Positions 7,292-15,418 of a stretch of DNA of 22,835 nucleotides are shown here, one piece after another; positions within the stretch are counted from its first letter, which is position 1, and each line of letters opens with the position of its first letter. The notes under the pieces were generated by a model. That model had not been told where the DNA came from and did not search any database. It worked only from the letters and a program-made list of their open reading frames with translations. Source of the stretch: an uncultured Bartonella sp. (GTDB lineage Bacteria > Pseudomonadota > Alphaproteobacteria > Rhizobiales > Rhizobiaceae); assembly GCA_943913205.1 (NCBI GenBank), contig CALTWN010000015.1, positions 1 to 22,835 of the forward strand, in the 5' to 3' direction. A program made the translations under genes and the position numbers.

Positions 7292-8995
7292 ATGTCACAA
7301 TTAAACCCTACACGTGAGGATTTTGCAGCCCTTTTAGATAGCACCTCAACAAACAACGACTTAGCTAATAACGCCATAGTAAAAGGTAAGGTTATTGCCA
7401 TTGAAAAGGACATGGCAATTATTGATGCTGGCCTTAAGGTTGAAGGACGCGTGCCTTTAAAAGAATTTGGAGCTAAAGGTGTCAATGGAGAGCTAAAAAT
7501 CGGCGATGAAGTTGAAGTATATGTTGAAAATATTGAAAATGCTATGGGTGAAGCCATTCTTTCTCGTGAAAAAGCAAGAAGAGAAGAAAGCTGGATTCGC
7601 TTAGAAGAGAAATATGCAGCTGGAGAACATGTTGAAGGTGTTATTTTTGCTCAGGTTAAAGGCGGCTTTACAGTAGATTTAGATGGTGCTACTGCATTTT
7701 TACCGCGAAGCCAAATTGAAATTCGCCCTATAAAAGATGCTTCCGAGTTTATGAATATACCGCAAACGCTTGAAATTTTAAAAATGGACCGCAGGCGTGG
7801 AAATATCGTTGTTTCGCGCAGAAGCGTTCTTGAAGAAAGCAGAGCAGAACAACGCGATGAAATAGTACAAGGCTTACATGAAGGGCAAATTGTTGAAGGT
7901 GTTGTTAAAAACATAACAGATTACGGTGCTTTTATAGATTTATGCGGCATAGATGGACTGCTACACGTAACAGATTTAGCTTGGCGCCGTATTAACCACC
8001 CTTCAGAGCTGCTATCTATAGGACAAACAATAAAAGCCCAAATCATACGCATCAACCCTGAAACTCACAGAGTCTCTTTAGGGATGAAGCAGCTTGAAAG
8101 TGACCCTTGGAGTTCAGTTGCTGGTAAATATCCATTAGGCACGCGCATTAAAGGTCGGGTTACAAATATCACAGATTATGGAGCATTTGTTGAGCTTGAT
8201 GCAGGTATTGAAGGCCTTATTCATGTATCGGAAATGAGTTGGACCAAAAAAAATGTGCATCCTTCTAAACTTTTAGCAACAAGCCAAGAAGTTGAGGTTG
8301 TAATTTTAGAAATTGATGTTGAGAAAAGACGTATTTCCTTAGGGCTAAAACAAACATTGAATAATCCTTGGGAGCAGTTTTTAGCTGAGCACCCTGTTGG
8401 CTCTACCATTGAAGGTGAAGTTAAAAATAAAACAGAATTTGGATTATTTATTGGTTTAGAATCTGAAGTAGATGGCATGGTACATCTTTCCGATTTAGAA
8501 TGGAATCGTTCAGGTGAAGAGGTACTTAACGAATATAAAAAAGGCGATGTTGTTAATGCAATCGTTTTAGATGTTGATGTTGAAAAAGAACGTATATCTT
8601 TAGGTATTAAACAACTACAAGAAGATAAATTTGCAACAGCTGCTTCCGCTTCTGATTTGAAAAGAGGCGCAAAGGTAACTGCAGAAGTTGTTTCAATAAA
8701 TGATAATTCTATAACCGTAAAAATTATGGATAGCGATATAGAAGTACAAATTAATAGAAATGATCTTTCTCGTGATCGCAATGAGCAACAGCCTGACCGT
8801 TTTAATGTAGGGCAGAAAATCGATGCTAAAGTTACTGTATTTGATAAAAAAACTAGAAAAATTGAACTTTCGATTAAAGCTCTTGAGATTGAAGAAGAGA
8901 AAAAAGCTGTTGAGCAATATGGATCTAGCGACTCTGGTGCTTCACTGGGAGATATTTTGGGCGCCGCTTTAAAGCGTCGTGATGAAAAACAATAA
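7292..8995 (+). CDS. rpsA: 30S ribosomal protein S1
   Basis: S1 binds mRNA leaders and helps dock and unfold them on the 30S subunit. The product is 567 residues with six S1 (OB-fold) repeats at roughly 27-93, 112-178, 198-266, 284-353, 370-440 and 458-530. Repeats 3 to 5 are the best preserved (for example NITDYGAFIDL, NITDYGAFVEL, NKTEFGLFIGL). Repeats 1 and 2 are the divergent ribosome-anchoring pair and repeat 6 is weaker, as in the family. I take the ATG at 7292 and not the in-frame ATG 45 bases upstream. AGGAG at 7282-7286 is 5 bases before it, and relatives start near MSQLNPTREDF. Base composition is less AT-rich than that of neighbouring ndvB, as expected for a highly expressed gene. 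A terminator hairpin follows directly. Confidence 0.97.
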   Translation: MSQLNPTREDFAALLDSTSTNNDLANNAIVKGKVIAIEKDMAIIDAGLKVEGRVPLKEFGAKGVNGELKIGDEVEVYVENIENAMGEAILSREKARREESWIRLEEKYAAGEHVEGVIFAQVKGGFTVDLDGATAFLPRSQIEIRPIKDASEFMNIPQTLEILKMDRRRGNIVVSRRSVLEESRAEQRDEIVQGLHEGQIVEGVVKNITDYGAFIDLCGIDGLLHVTDLAWRRINHPSELLSIGQTIKAQIIRINPETHRVSLGMKQLESDPWSSVAGKYPLGTRIKGRVTNITDYGAFVELDAGIEGLIHVSEMSWTKKNVHPSKLLATSQEVEVVILEIDVEKRRISLGLKQTLNNPWEQFLAEHPVGSTIEGEVKNKTEFGLFIGLESEVDGMVHLSDLEWNRSGEEVLNEYKKGDVVNAIVLDVDVEKERISLGIKQLQEDKFATAASASDLKRGAKVTAEVVSINDNSITVKIMDSDIEVQINRNDLSRDRNEQQPDRFNVGQKIDAKVTVFDKKTRKIELSIKALEIEEEKKAVEQYGSSDSGASLGDILGAALKRRDEKQ

Positions 8996-9001
8996 AAATA
9001 A

Positions 9002-9031
9002 TAAAGGAGAGCTGTTTTTAGCTCTCCTTTA
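9002..9031 (+). terminator. Intrinsic terminator after rpsA
   Basis: A perfect 12-bp stem, TAAAGGAGAGCT paired with AGCTCTCCTTTA, encloses the 6-base loop GTTTTT. It starts 6 bases after the rpsA stop codon. The 3' arm ends in TTT but no long U-tract follows, so some read-through into the next gene, 17 bases on, is likely. Confidence 0.7.
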
Positions 9032-9048
9032 CTAGGAATTTATCTGGT

Positions 9049-12000
9049 ATGAGCTTTAATATACCTCACACTAGTTTCATAGCTTTGTCTGAAGAATTAG
9101 CAAAGAAACACAGTTTTTTACTTAACCCCCCCCCCATTAATATTAAAAAAATTAATAGTAATGCAAAAATTTTATTCAAGGTTTTTCGTTTATTCGACAA
9201 AGTCGCTCTTTATGGCGACACTATTTCACCTAGTGCTAAATGGCTAGTTGATAATTATTATATTTTAGACAAAAATTTCCAATCTATAAAAACAAATATT
9301 AGTAAAAAATTGGCTAAAATCCTAAGTCCAACTTTAGAATTATGCCAAGTTTTTTTACAAAATACAGATTATAATTTTGATAGTGAAATATTTTATGATT
9401 TTATAAAAAATTATCAAAAACAGCGTTATATTCCAATAGAAGAATTGTGGGCTTTGCCCATATGTTTGCGTATAGTGCTTTTACAAAAAGCTACAAATAT
9501 TGCTATGGATATAGAGCAACGTAGCATTATGCGCAAATATGTTTATAAAATAATTAATAATTTTCCTAACCAAAACCAAAATAAATTTTTAGCTAAATAT
9601 AATAAACTTTTACGTTCAGAGCATTTTTTAGTAAGTTTTTATTATCAGTTACGCGAAGAAGAAAAAAATATAGTAGCTTTTAATTGGCTACAAGGTGCAA
9701 ATAAAGATTTAAATCAATTATCTACTAAAGTAGAAAATGAACAAGCTAATAATACTCTTTCTATTGCTAATATAATTAAATCTATTAAAATAATTGACGA
9801 TCTTAGTTGGAATAAATGGCTTGAAAAAGTTAGCTTAGTTGATGTTTATCTAAGTGAACATAGCGAATATAGCCTTATGGATGCTCGATCGCGTGGAATA
9901 TTGCGTAGAAAAATATCTCATATAGCCAAATATAGTAGCTGCAACGAGCTGCAATTAGCTCATAAAATAATAGAATTAATAAAAAACAATAAGAAAAAAA
10001 AATTAGTTGGTTATTATCTTGTTGATGAGGGCGAAAAACTATTAAAAACGCTTTGTAATTACAAGGCTAATTTTTCTAAAAAAATACAGCAATATATATG
10101 TAAACATAATGTTTTTTTTATGCTATCTATGCTTTGCTTGCCAGTATTATTTATTGAGTTTCTTATATTTTTCCAGGCCCATTCACTATTAATATTATTT
10201 ATCATACTGCCCATTGCGTTTGAGTTTGGTTTTGGGGTTTTTAATAAAATTTGTAGTATTATTTTACCGCAACAAATGCTGCTTAGCTATGATTTTGATA
10301 ATTTTATACCAAATGAGCATAGCACCCTCGTCGCCATGCCTTGTTTATTGACAAATAATGACATTATTGATGAATTAATAAACAATTTAGAAATAAATTA
10401 TTTAGCAAGCATTAAAGGTAATTTATTTTTTGCTTTGGTAGCTGATTATGAAGATAGTCACACTCCTTCTACAAATATTCACAAAAAACTTTTATCCTAT
10501 GCACAAAAGCGCATTGATGATCTTAATAATATTTATACCCCTAATGAGCATAAATTCTTTTTATTTAGTCGCGAGTTATTATTTAATAAATCTGAAGATT
10601 GCTATATGGGATGGGAACGAAAACGTGGAAAACTTTGCGAACTTAATAGGTTTTTACGTGGCGATAAATCTACCAGTTTTTTAGAACCCAAAGAATACAT
10701 TCCGAATGTTATTAAATATATTATTACATTAGATAGCGACACAAAACTGGCGCCTAATAGTGCATGCGATCTTATAGGTAAAATATCTTATGAACTAAAT
10801 CAAGCACAATTTTGCGAAAAAACAGGAGAAATAATTAAAGGTTATACAATATTACAACCTCGCATAACTACGCTTATTACAGATTTTAAAAATAGTTCTT
10901 TATTTCAAACTATTTTTTCTCGTAATAGTGGTTTTGACCCCTATATATCTGGGGTTAGTGAGGCTTATCAAGATCTATGTTTCCAAGGTACTTATATAGG
11001 TAAAGCAATATATTCTATTAATAGTTTTATAAAAAGCACAGAAGGAAAACTAAAGGAAAATCTTATTCTCAGTCACGATCTGTTGGAAGGTAGCTATGCA
11101 AAATGCGCATTTGTAAGCGATATAGAACTATTAGAAGAATATCCTAATAATTATCTTAGTGAGGTTAATAGGCTTGAACGCTGGACAAGAGGCGATTGGC
11201 AATTACTGCCCTATATTTTTAATTATAATAGCAAATTAGATAATGTAGCTATTATAAAAATGTTAGATAATTTACGGCGCTCTTTATTACCTGTTAGCTT
11301 CATTTTATGCATGATATTAAGCGCATATAGCCAAAAGCACTTTTTATTGCAGCTAGTTACTATTACCGGTTTTTTTGCTTCTTCTATTATTAGTTTTTTG
11401 AGCAATTTATTAAATTATAACAAAAATATATATTTTGTTAGCTATATTTATGATTGCACAAAAAGCTTAAATAATTTAATCATAGATATCTTAATAAAGA
11501 TATCTTTAAGCGGCCATGCCGCTTTTTATAATATGAGCGCTATAATAAAAGCCCTATATAGGTTAACTATAACTCATAAAAATTTATTGCAATGGCAATC
11601 TTACCAAACAACAAAATATAAAAATATAAATTTCTATAGTTTTTTCCAGGCGATGAAATGGCCCTGCTTATTTGCTATAATAATTTTATGTCTTTTATAT
11701 AATGAAATAATACCAAAAAATTTTATTTTATATTTCTGCGCTACATTATGGAGCTGCGCTATGTTAGTAGCCTATTTTTTAAGCAGATATAATAGCTTCT
11801 ATAATTTTAACAAATTATCTAAAACTAAACATATAGAATTTTTAGAGATTGGCGCCCGCATTTGGCGTTTTTACGAAACATTTTGTAATGAAGAAAATAA
11901 TTTTTTACCAATAGATAATTTTCAAGAATATGATGAACCTAAAGTTGCGCATAGAACATCACCAACTAACATAGGTATGTATTTATTAAGCATCATAGCT

Positions 12001-14130
12001 GCGCATGATTTTGATTGGATAGATTTAAATAATGCATTAAACCGCATTAAAAATTGCTTTAATAGTATAGAAAAAATGCAAAAATATAAAGGGCATCTAT
12101 ATAATTGGTATAATACCAAAACATTAGAGCCCTTAGTTCCTTTTACTATATCTACTGTTGATAGTGGTAACCTTGCAGGTCATTTAATAGCACTGGCAGG
12201 CGCATTATCATGTTGGGCTAAAAAAGACAATGTTAATGTTAACCTCAAGCTACAAGCACAAGATTTAAGCACTCAAGCAAGAAGCCTTGCATATAATATG
12301 AAATTTGACTTTTTACTAAATAAAAAACGAGAGCTCTTATCTATTGGATTTGATATAAATAGTCAAAAATTAATGACTGGCGATTATGATATGCTTGCCT
12401 CAGAGTCACGTTTGTCTTATTTTTTTGCTATAGCTAAAGGCGACATTAAACCAGATATATGGCAAAGACTAGGGCGTTTTTTAACGTGTTTGCAAGGCAA
12501 AGCTGCTCTATTATCTTGGTCGGGCTCTATGTTTGAATATTTAATGCCCCCCTTAATTTTACGAGAAAGCGCCAAAACTTTATTAGGGCAAACAAATAAT
12601 TTAATTATAAAAACTCAAAAATTATATGGCAAAAGAAATAAAAAACCTTGGGGAATTTCTGAGGCCGCCTTTAATGCTTTTGATAGTAATCTAAACTATC
12701 AATATTCTAATTTTGGGGTGCCAGAACTCGGTCTTCAACGTACATTAGCACAAAATTATGTTGTAGCTCCATATGCAACATTGATGGCCGCCCAAATTAA
12801 ACCAGGGCCAGCATTAAAAAATTTAAGAAAACTTGCGAATATGGGAGGATACGGAAAATATGGTTTTTACGACGCCATAGATTTCACCGCCAACCGTTTA
12901 GCCTCTAGTGATTATGCCATTGTTAAAAATTATTATGCCCACCATCACGGTATGTCTTTAATTGCTATTTATAATTTACTTCAAAATAATAAAATGCAAG
13001 ATTATTTTTATAAAGAACCAGCCATTCAAGCTTTTGATAGTTTACTTCAAGAAAAAGCGCTCAGCCGCGTACCATTTTCTAACTTTAAAAATATTAATAA
13101 TAATCATGATATAGCGCAGGCTTTTTGTGAAACAAGCGATAGAATATTATATAATAAATCAACTATTATCCCCCAATTCCTTTTGTTAAATAGTGGAAAT
13201 TCTAGCTTTATAATAAATCATATGGCGCATATATATGGAGCTTCTATAGCGCCTATATTTATTATAAATAATTTAAAATTTGACAATGAAAATACAACAA
13301 TTATATTTGGAAATAATAAAGCGCTATTTGAACAAAATTATAATGATTTGTGTGTAAGATTAAATTTAATTACTATCACACCAAGTGAATATAATTATCA
13401 TGCTGTAGGTTATGGTGCAGAACTTTCAATTTTAAATCATGCAAATAAACCTCAAAATGTAAATATAAAATGCTGTTTACCAAATAGCCTTAAATTAGAT
13501 TATATTCATGATAATATTATTTTTAGTAACAAAGATAATGCTAAATTTTTTATTCCGCAAAATGAATATTTGTGGAATCTTACAAAAACCTCTAAAGGCT
13601 ATAATTTAGATTATAGCCTACAAATACCCGCAAAACAAAAAATAATATTTAACTTTTGGTATTTTAAATCTAATGATTTATCAACAGTTAATTATTTATC
13701 TCAAACCAATAGTTTTGAAAATGAGTTGCAGAAATCTTGGTTGCGCACTCAAACAAATCTATTTCATAACTCTATAAGTGCTAAACAAGCATCAAATTAT
13801 CAAAAATTATTAAGTTTATTGCTCTACCACAAGACTAATCATAAATTGCGCGTTTATATAAATAATAAAAACTATTTATATAGTTTACGTGATATATTAA
13901 ATGCGTTAAGTTTTTGGCAAAACCGCGGCTTTACCTGTGAACTTGATGTTATCAATGATGCTGATGCTGATAAATATACAGAATTAGAATCACAAATATT
14001 ATGGCTAAAACAAACATATACAGATATTACTTACATACAAAATAATTCAACAAACAAAAATTGCTTTACTTTACATACGCAAAATGGTGATGTTGGTGAA
14101 CAGCTAGATTTTTTTAAATTTGAGGTCTAA
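9049..14130 (+). CDS. ndvB: Cyclic beta-1,2-glucan synthase-like membrane glycosyltransferase (NdvB/ChvB family), lacking the C-terminal GH94 module
   Basis: Characterised family members polymerise UDP-glucose into beta-1,2-glucan at the inner membrane, cyclise it and trim it. The 1693-residue protein has an N-terminal helical region (about 60-340, with WLVDNYYILD and EELWALPICLR), a membrane pair (about 354-400), and a GT84 glycosyltransferase domain. That domain has DSD at 562-564, SHDLLEG, and RWTRGDWQ at 711-718. More membrane segments follow at about 744-790 and 868-912. Next is the glucoamylase-like cyclisation module, with DYDMLASESR at 1112-1121, WGISEAAFN from 1201 and HHHGMSL from 1298. 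E1119 and E1205 are my candidates for its acid/base pair. The last ~340 residues resemble the first GT36-associated sandwich and a linker, then the protein stops. Agrobacterium and Brucella enzymes have about 2800 residues and continue into a GH94 phosphorylase. The start has only a weak AGGAA site; a C10 tract lies at codons 26-29. pncB follows after 4 bp. Confidence 0.88.
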   Translation: MSFNIPHTSFIALSEELAKKHSFLLNPPPINIKKINSNAKILFKVFRLFDKVALYGDTISPSAKWLVDNYYILDKNFQSIKTNISKKLAKILSPTLELCQVFLQNTDYNFDSEIFYDFIKNYQKQRYIPIEELWALPICLRIVLLQKATNIAMDIEQRSIMRKYVYKIINNFPNQNQNKFLAKYNKLLRSEHFLVSFYYQLREEEKNIVAFNWLQGANKDLNQLSTKVENEQANNTLSIANIIKSIKIIDDLSWNKWLEKVSLVDVYLSEHSEYSLMDARSRGILRRKISHIAKYSSCNELQLAHKIIELIKNNKKKKLVGYYLVDEGEKLLKTLCNYKANFSKKIQQYICKHNVFFMLSMLCLPVLFIEFLIFFQAHSLLILFIILPIAFEFGFGVFNKICSIILPQQMLLSYDFDNFIPNEHSTLVAMPCLLTNNDIIDELINNLEINYLASIKGNLFFALVADYEDSHTPSTNIHKKLLSYAQKRIDDLNNIYTPNEHKFFLFSRELLFNKSEDCYMGWERKRGKLCELNRFLRGDKSTSFLEPKEYIPNVIKYIITLDSDTKLAPNSACDLIGKISYELNQAQFCEKTGEIIKGYTILQPRITTLITDFKNSSLFQTIFSRNSGFDPYISGVSEAYQDLCFQGTYIGKAIYSINSFIKSTEGKLKENLILSHDLLEGSYAKCAFVSDIELLEEYPNNYLSEVNRLERWTRGDWQLLPYIFNYNSKLDNVAIIKMLDNLRRSLLPVSFILCMILSAYSQKHFLLQLVTITGFFASSIISFLSNLLNYNKNIYFVSYIYDCTKSLNNLIIDILIKISLSGHAAFYNMSAIIKALYRLTITHKNLLQWQSYQTTKYKNINFYSFFQAMKWPCLFAIIILCLLYNEIIPKNFILYFCATLWSCAMLVAYFLSRYNSFYNFNKLSKTKHIEFLEIGARIWRFYETFCNEENNFLPIDNFQEYDEPKVAHRTSPTNIGMYLLSIIAAHDFDWIDLNNALNRIKNCFNSIEKMQKYKGHLYNWYNTKTLEPLVPFTISTVDSGNLAGHLIALAGALSCWAKKDNVNVNLKLQAQDLSTQARSLAYNMKFDFLLNKKRELLSIGFDINSQKLMTGDYDMLASESRLSYFFAIAKGDIKPDIWQRLGRFLTCLQGKAALLSWSGSMFEYLMPPLILRESAKTLLGQTNNLIIKTQKLYGKRNKKPWGISEAAFNAFDSNLNYQYSNFGVPELGLQRTLAQNYVVAPYATLMAAQIKPGPALKNLRKLANMGGYGKYGFYDAIDFTANRLASSDYAIVKNYYAHHHGMSLIAIYNLLQNNKMQDYFYKEPAIQAFDSLLQEKALSRVPFSNFKNINNNHDIAQAFCETSDRILYNKSTIIPQFLLLNSGNSSFIINHMAHIYGASIAPIFIINNLKFDNENTTIIFGNNKALFEQNYNDLCVRLNLITITPSEYNYHAVGYGAELSILNHANKPQNVNIKCCLPNSLKLDYIHDNIIFSNKDNAKFFIPQNEYLWNLTKTSKGYNLDYSLQIPAKQKIIFNFWYFKSNDLSTVNYLSQTNSFENELQKSWLRTQTNLFHNSISAKQASNYQKLLSLLLYHKTNHKLRVYINNKNYLYSLRDILNALSFWQNRGFTCELDVINDADADKYTELESQILWLKQTYTDITYIQNNSTNKNCFTLHTQNGDVGEQLDFFKFEV
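9126..9135 (+). repeat. Ten-C homopolymer near the 5' end of ndvB
   Basis: Ten consecutive C span Asn26-Pro29 of the glucan synthase. It is the longest C or G run I see in a window of low GC. With nine C the shifted frame reaches TAG at 9245-9247; with eleven C it reaches TAA at 9138-9140. One-base slippage in either direction would therefore end translation early. Confidence 0.9.
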
Positions 14131-14134
14131 TATA

Positions 14135-15418
14135 ATGCTACAATACAATATTGCCGAGCGAGTTTACAATCATCATTGGAAGTTTGATCCCATTGTTAGG
14201 TCTTTGCTCGACACAGATTTTTACAAATTATTGATGCTGCAAATGATTTGGAAATTTTATAGCAATATCGATACTAAGTTTGAGCTTATAAATCGTGATA
14301 AGGATATTTTAATTGCCGAGGAAGTTGAAGAAGAAGAGCTCAGAGCGCAATTAGATTATACCCGTACGTTGCGTTTCACAAAGAAAGAGATGATTTGGCT
14401 AGCTGGTAATAAATTTTATGGCCGAAAAAATATTTTTGGATCTGATTTTTTAGCATGGTTAGAAAATTTTCAACTACCGCCCTATGAACTAAATAAAGAA
14501 AATGGGCAATATAAACTAAGTTTCCAGGCAAAATGGCCATATGCAACAATGTGGGAAATTCCAGCTCTTGCAATTATAAATGAATTACGCAGTAGACATG
14601 CTATGCAGCATATGCAGCGGTTTGAACTAGATGTTTTATATTCCAGAGCTAAGAGTAAATTATGGTCTAAAGTAGAGAGGCTGCAAAAATTATCGGATTT
14701 AAAAATTGCCGATTTTGGCACAAGGCGCAGACATTCCTTCTTATGGCAAAATTGGTGTATTAACGCTTTAAAAGAAGGTTTGGGCGATAAATTTATAGGC
14801 AGCTCAAATGTTTTATTAGCTATGGATAATGACCTAGAAGCTTGCGGTACAAACGCCCATGAATTATCTATGGTTGTAGCCGCTATAGCAAATAATGAAG
14901 AGGGTATAATTCAAGCTCCATATCAGATAATGCAAAACTGGCAAAATTGCTATAATGGTAATTTATTGATAGTATTGCCCGATGTTTTTGGCACAGAATC
15001 TTTTTTACATAATGCCCCAGATTTTGTTAAAAACTGGCGCGGATTTCGCCCAGACAGCGAGCCCCCAATAATAGCGGGCGAGCGTTTACTTCAATGGTGG
15101 CGCTCTAAAGGACAAGACCCCAAAGAAAAATTACTCATTTTTTCAGATTCTTTAGATGTTAATAATATTATAAAAACATATGAACATTTCCAAGAAAAAG
15201 TGCAAATGAGCTTCGGCTGGGGCACCAATCTAACTAATGATTTTATTGCTTGTAACCCCAATCCAAAAACTCAATTAACACCCATTTCTCTTGTTTGTAA
15301 AGTTGTAGAAGCAGGCGGCAACCCTGCCGTAAAACTATCAGATAATCTATGTAAAGCCACAGGTGATGCAAAAGAGATAGAGCGTTATATAAATATTTTT
15401 AGCAAATATAAAAATTAA
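14135..15418 (+). CDS. pncB: Nicotinate phosphoribosyltransferase
   Basis: PncB joins nicotinate to PRPP, with ATP use, giving nicotinate mononucleotide in the Preiss-Handler route of NAD salvage. The product is 427 residues, close to E. coli PncB. Family motifs are LLDTDFYKLLM near the N terminus, ADFGTRRRHS in the centre, GSSNVLLA, GTNAHE with H242 as the likely phosphorylated histidine, VLPDVFGTESF, and SFGWGTNLTND near the phosphate site. I start at the ATG at 14135 with GAGG at 14122-14125. A TTG at 14120 in the same frame would overlap the end of ndvB and adds nothing conserved. The gene lies 4 bp behind ndvB and is probably translated from the same message. Its stop overlaps that of convergent gyrB. 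Confidence 0.95.
   Translation: MLQYNIAERVYNHHWKFDPIVRSLLDTDFYKLLMLQMIWKFYSNIDTKFELINRDKDILIAEEVEEEELRAQLDYTRTLRFTKKEMIWLAGNKFYGRKNIFGSDFLAWLENFQLPPYELNKENGQYKLSFQAKWPYATMWEIPALAIINELRSRHAMQHMQRFELDVLYSRAKSKLWSKVERLQKLSDLKIADFGTRRRHSFLWQNWCINALKEGLGDKFIGSSNVLLAMDNDLEACGTNAHELSMVVAAIANNEEGIIQAPYQIMQNWQNCYNGNLLIVLPDVFGTESFLHNAPDFVKNWRGFRPDSEPPIIAGERLLQWWRSKGQDPKEKLLIFSDSLDVNNIIKTYEHFQEKVQMSFGWGTNLTNDFIACNPNPKTQLTPISLVCKVVEAGGNPAVKLSDNLCKATGDAKEIERYINIFSKYKN

Noticed and set aside
8221..8781. A 186-codon open frame on the minus strand
   Set aside because: It lies wholly inside rpsA, antisense to S1 repeats 4-6, has no family resemblance and no ribosome binding site. The repeated S1 codons leave the opposite frame open.
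10448..10684. A 78-codon + strand frame with hydrophobic segments inside ndvB
   Set aside because: It is in another frame within the conserved GT84 domain. AT-rich codons read out of frame often give hydrophobic residues.
14120..14134. TTG start for pncB overlapping the end of ndvB
   Set aside because: The ATG at 14135 has a GAGG site at suitable spacing and the first five residues of the longer form are not conserved.
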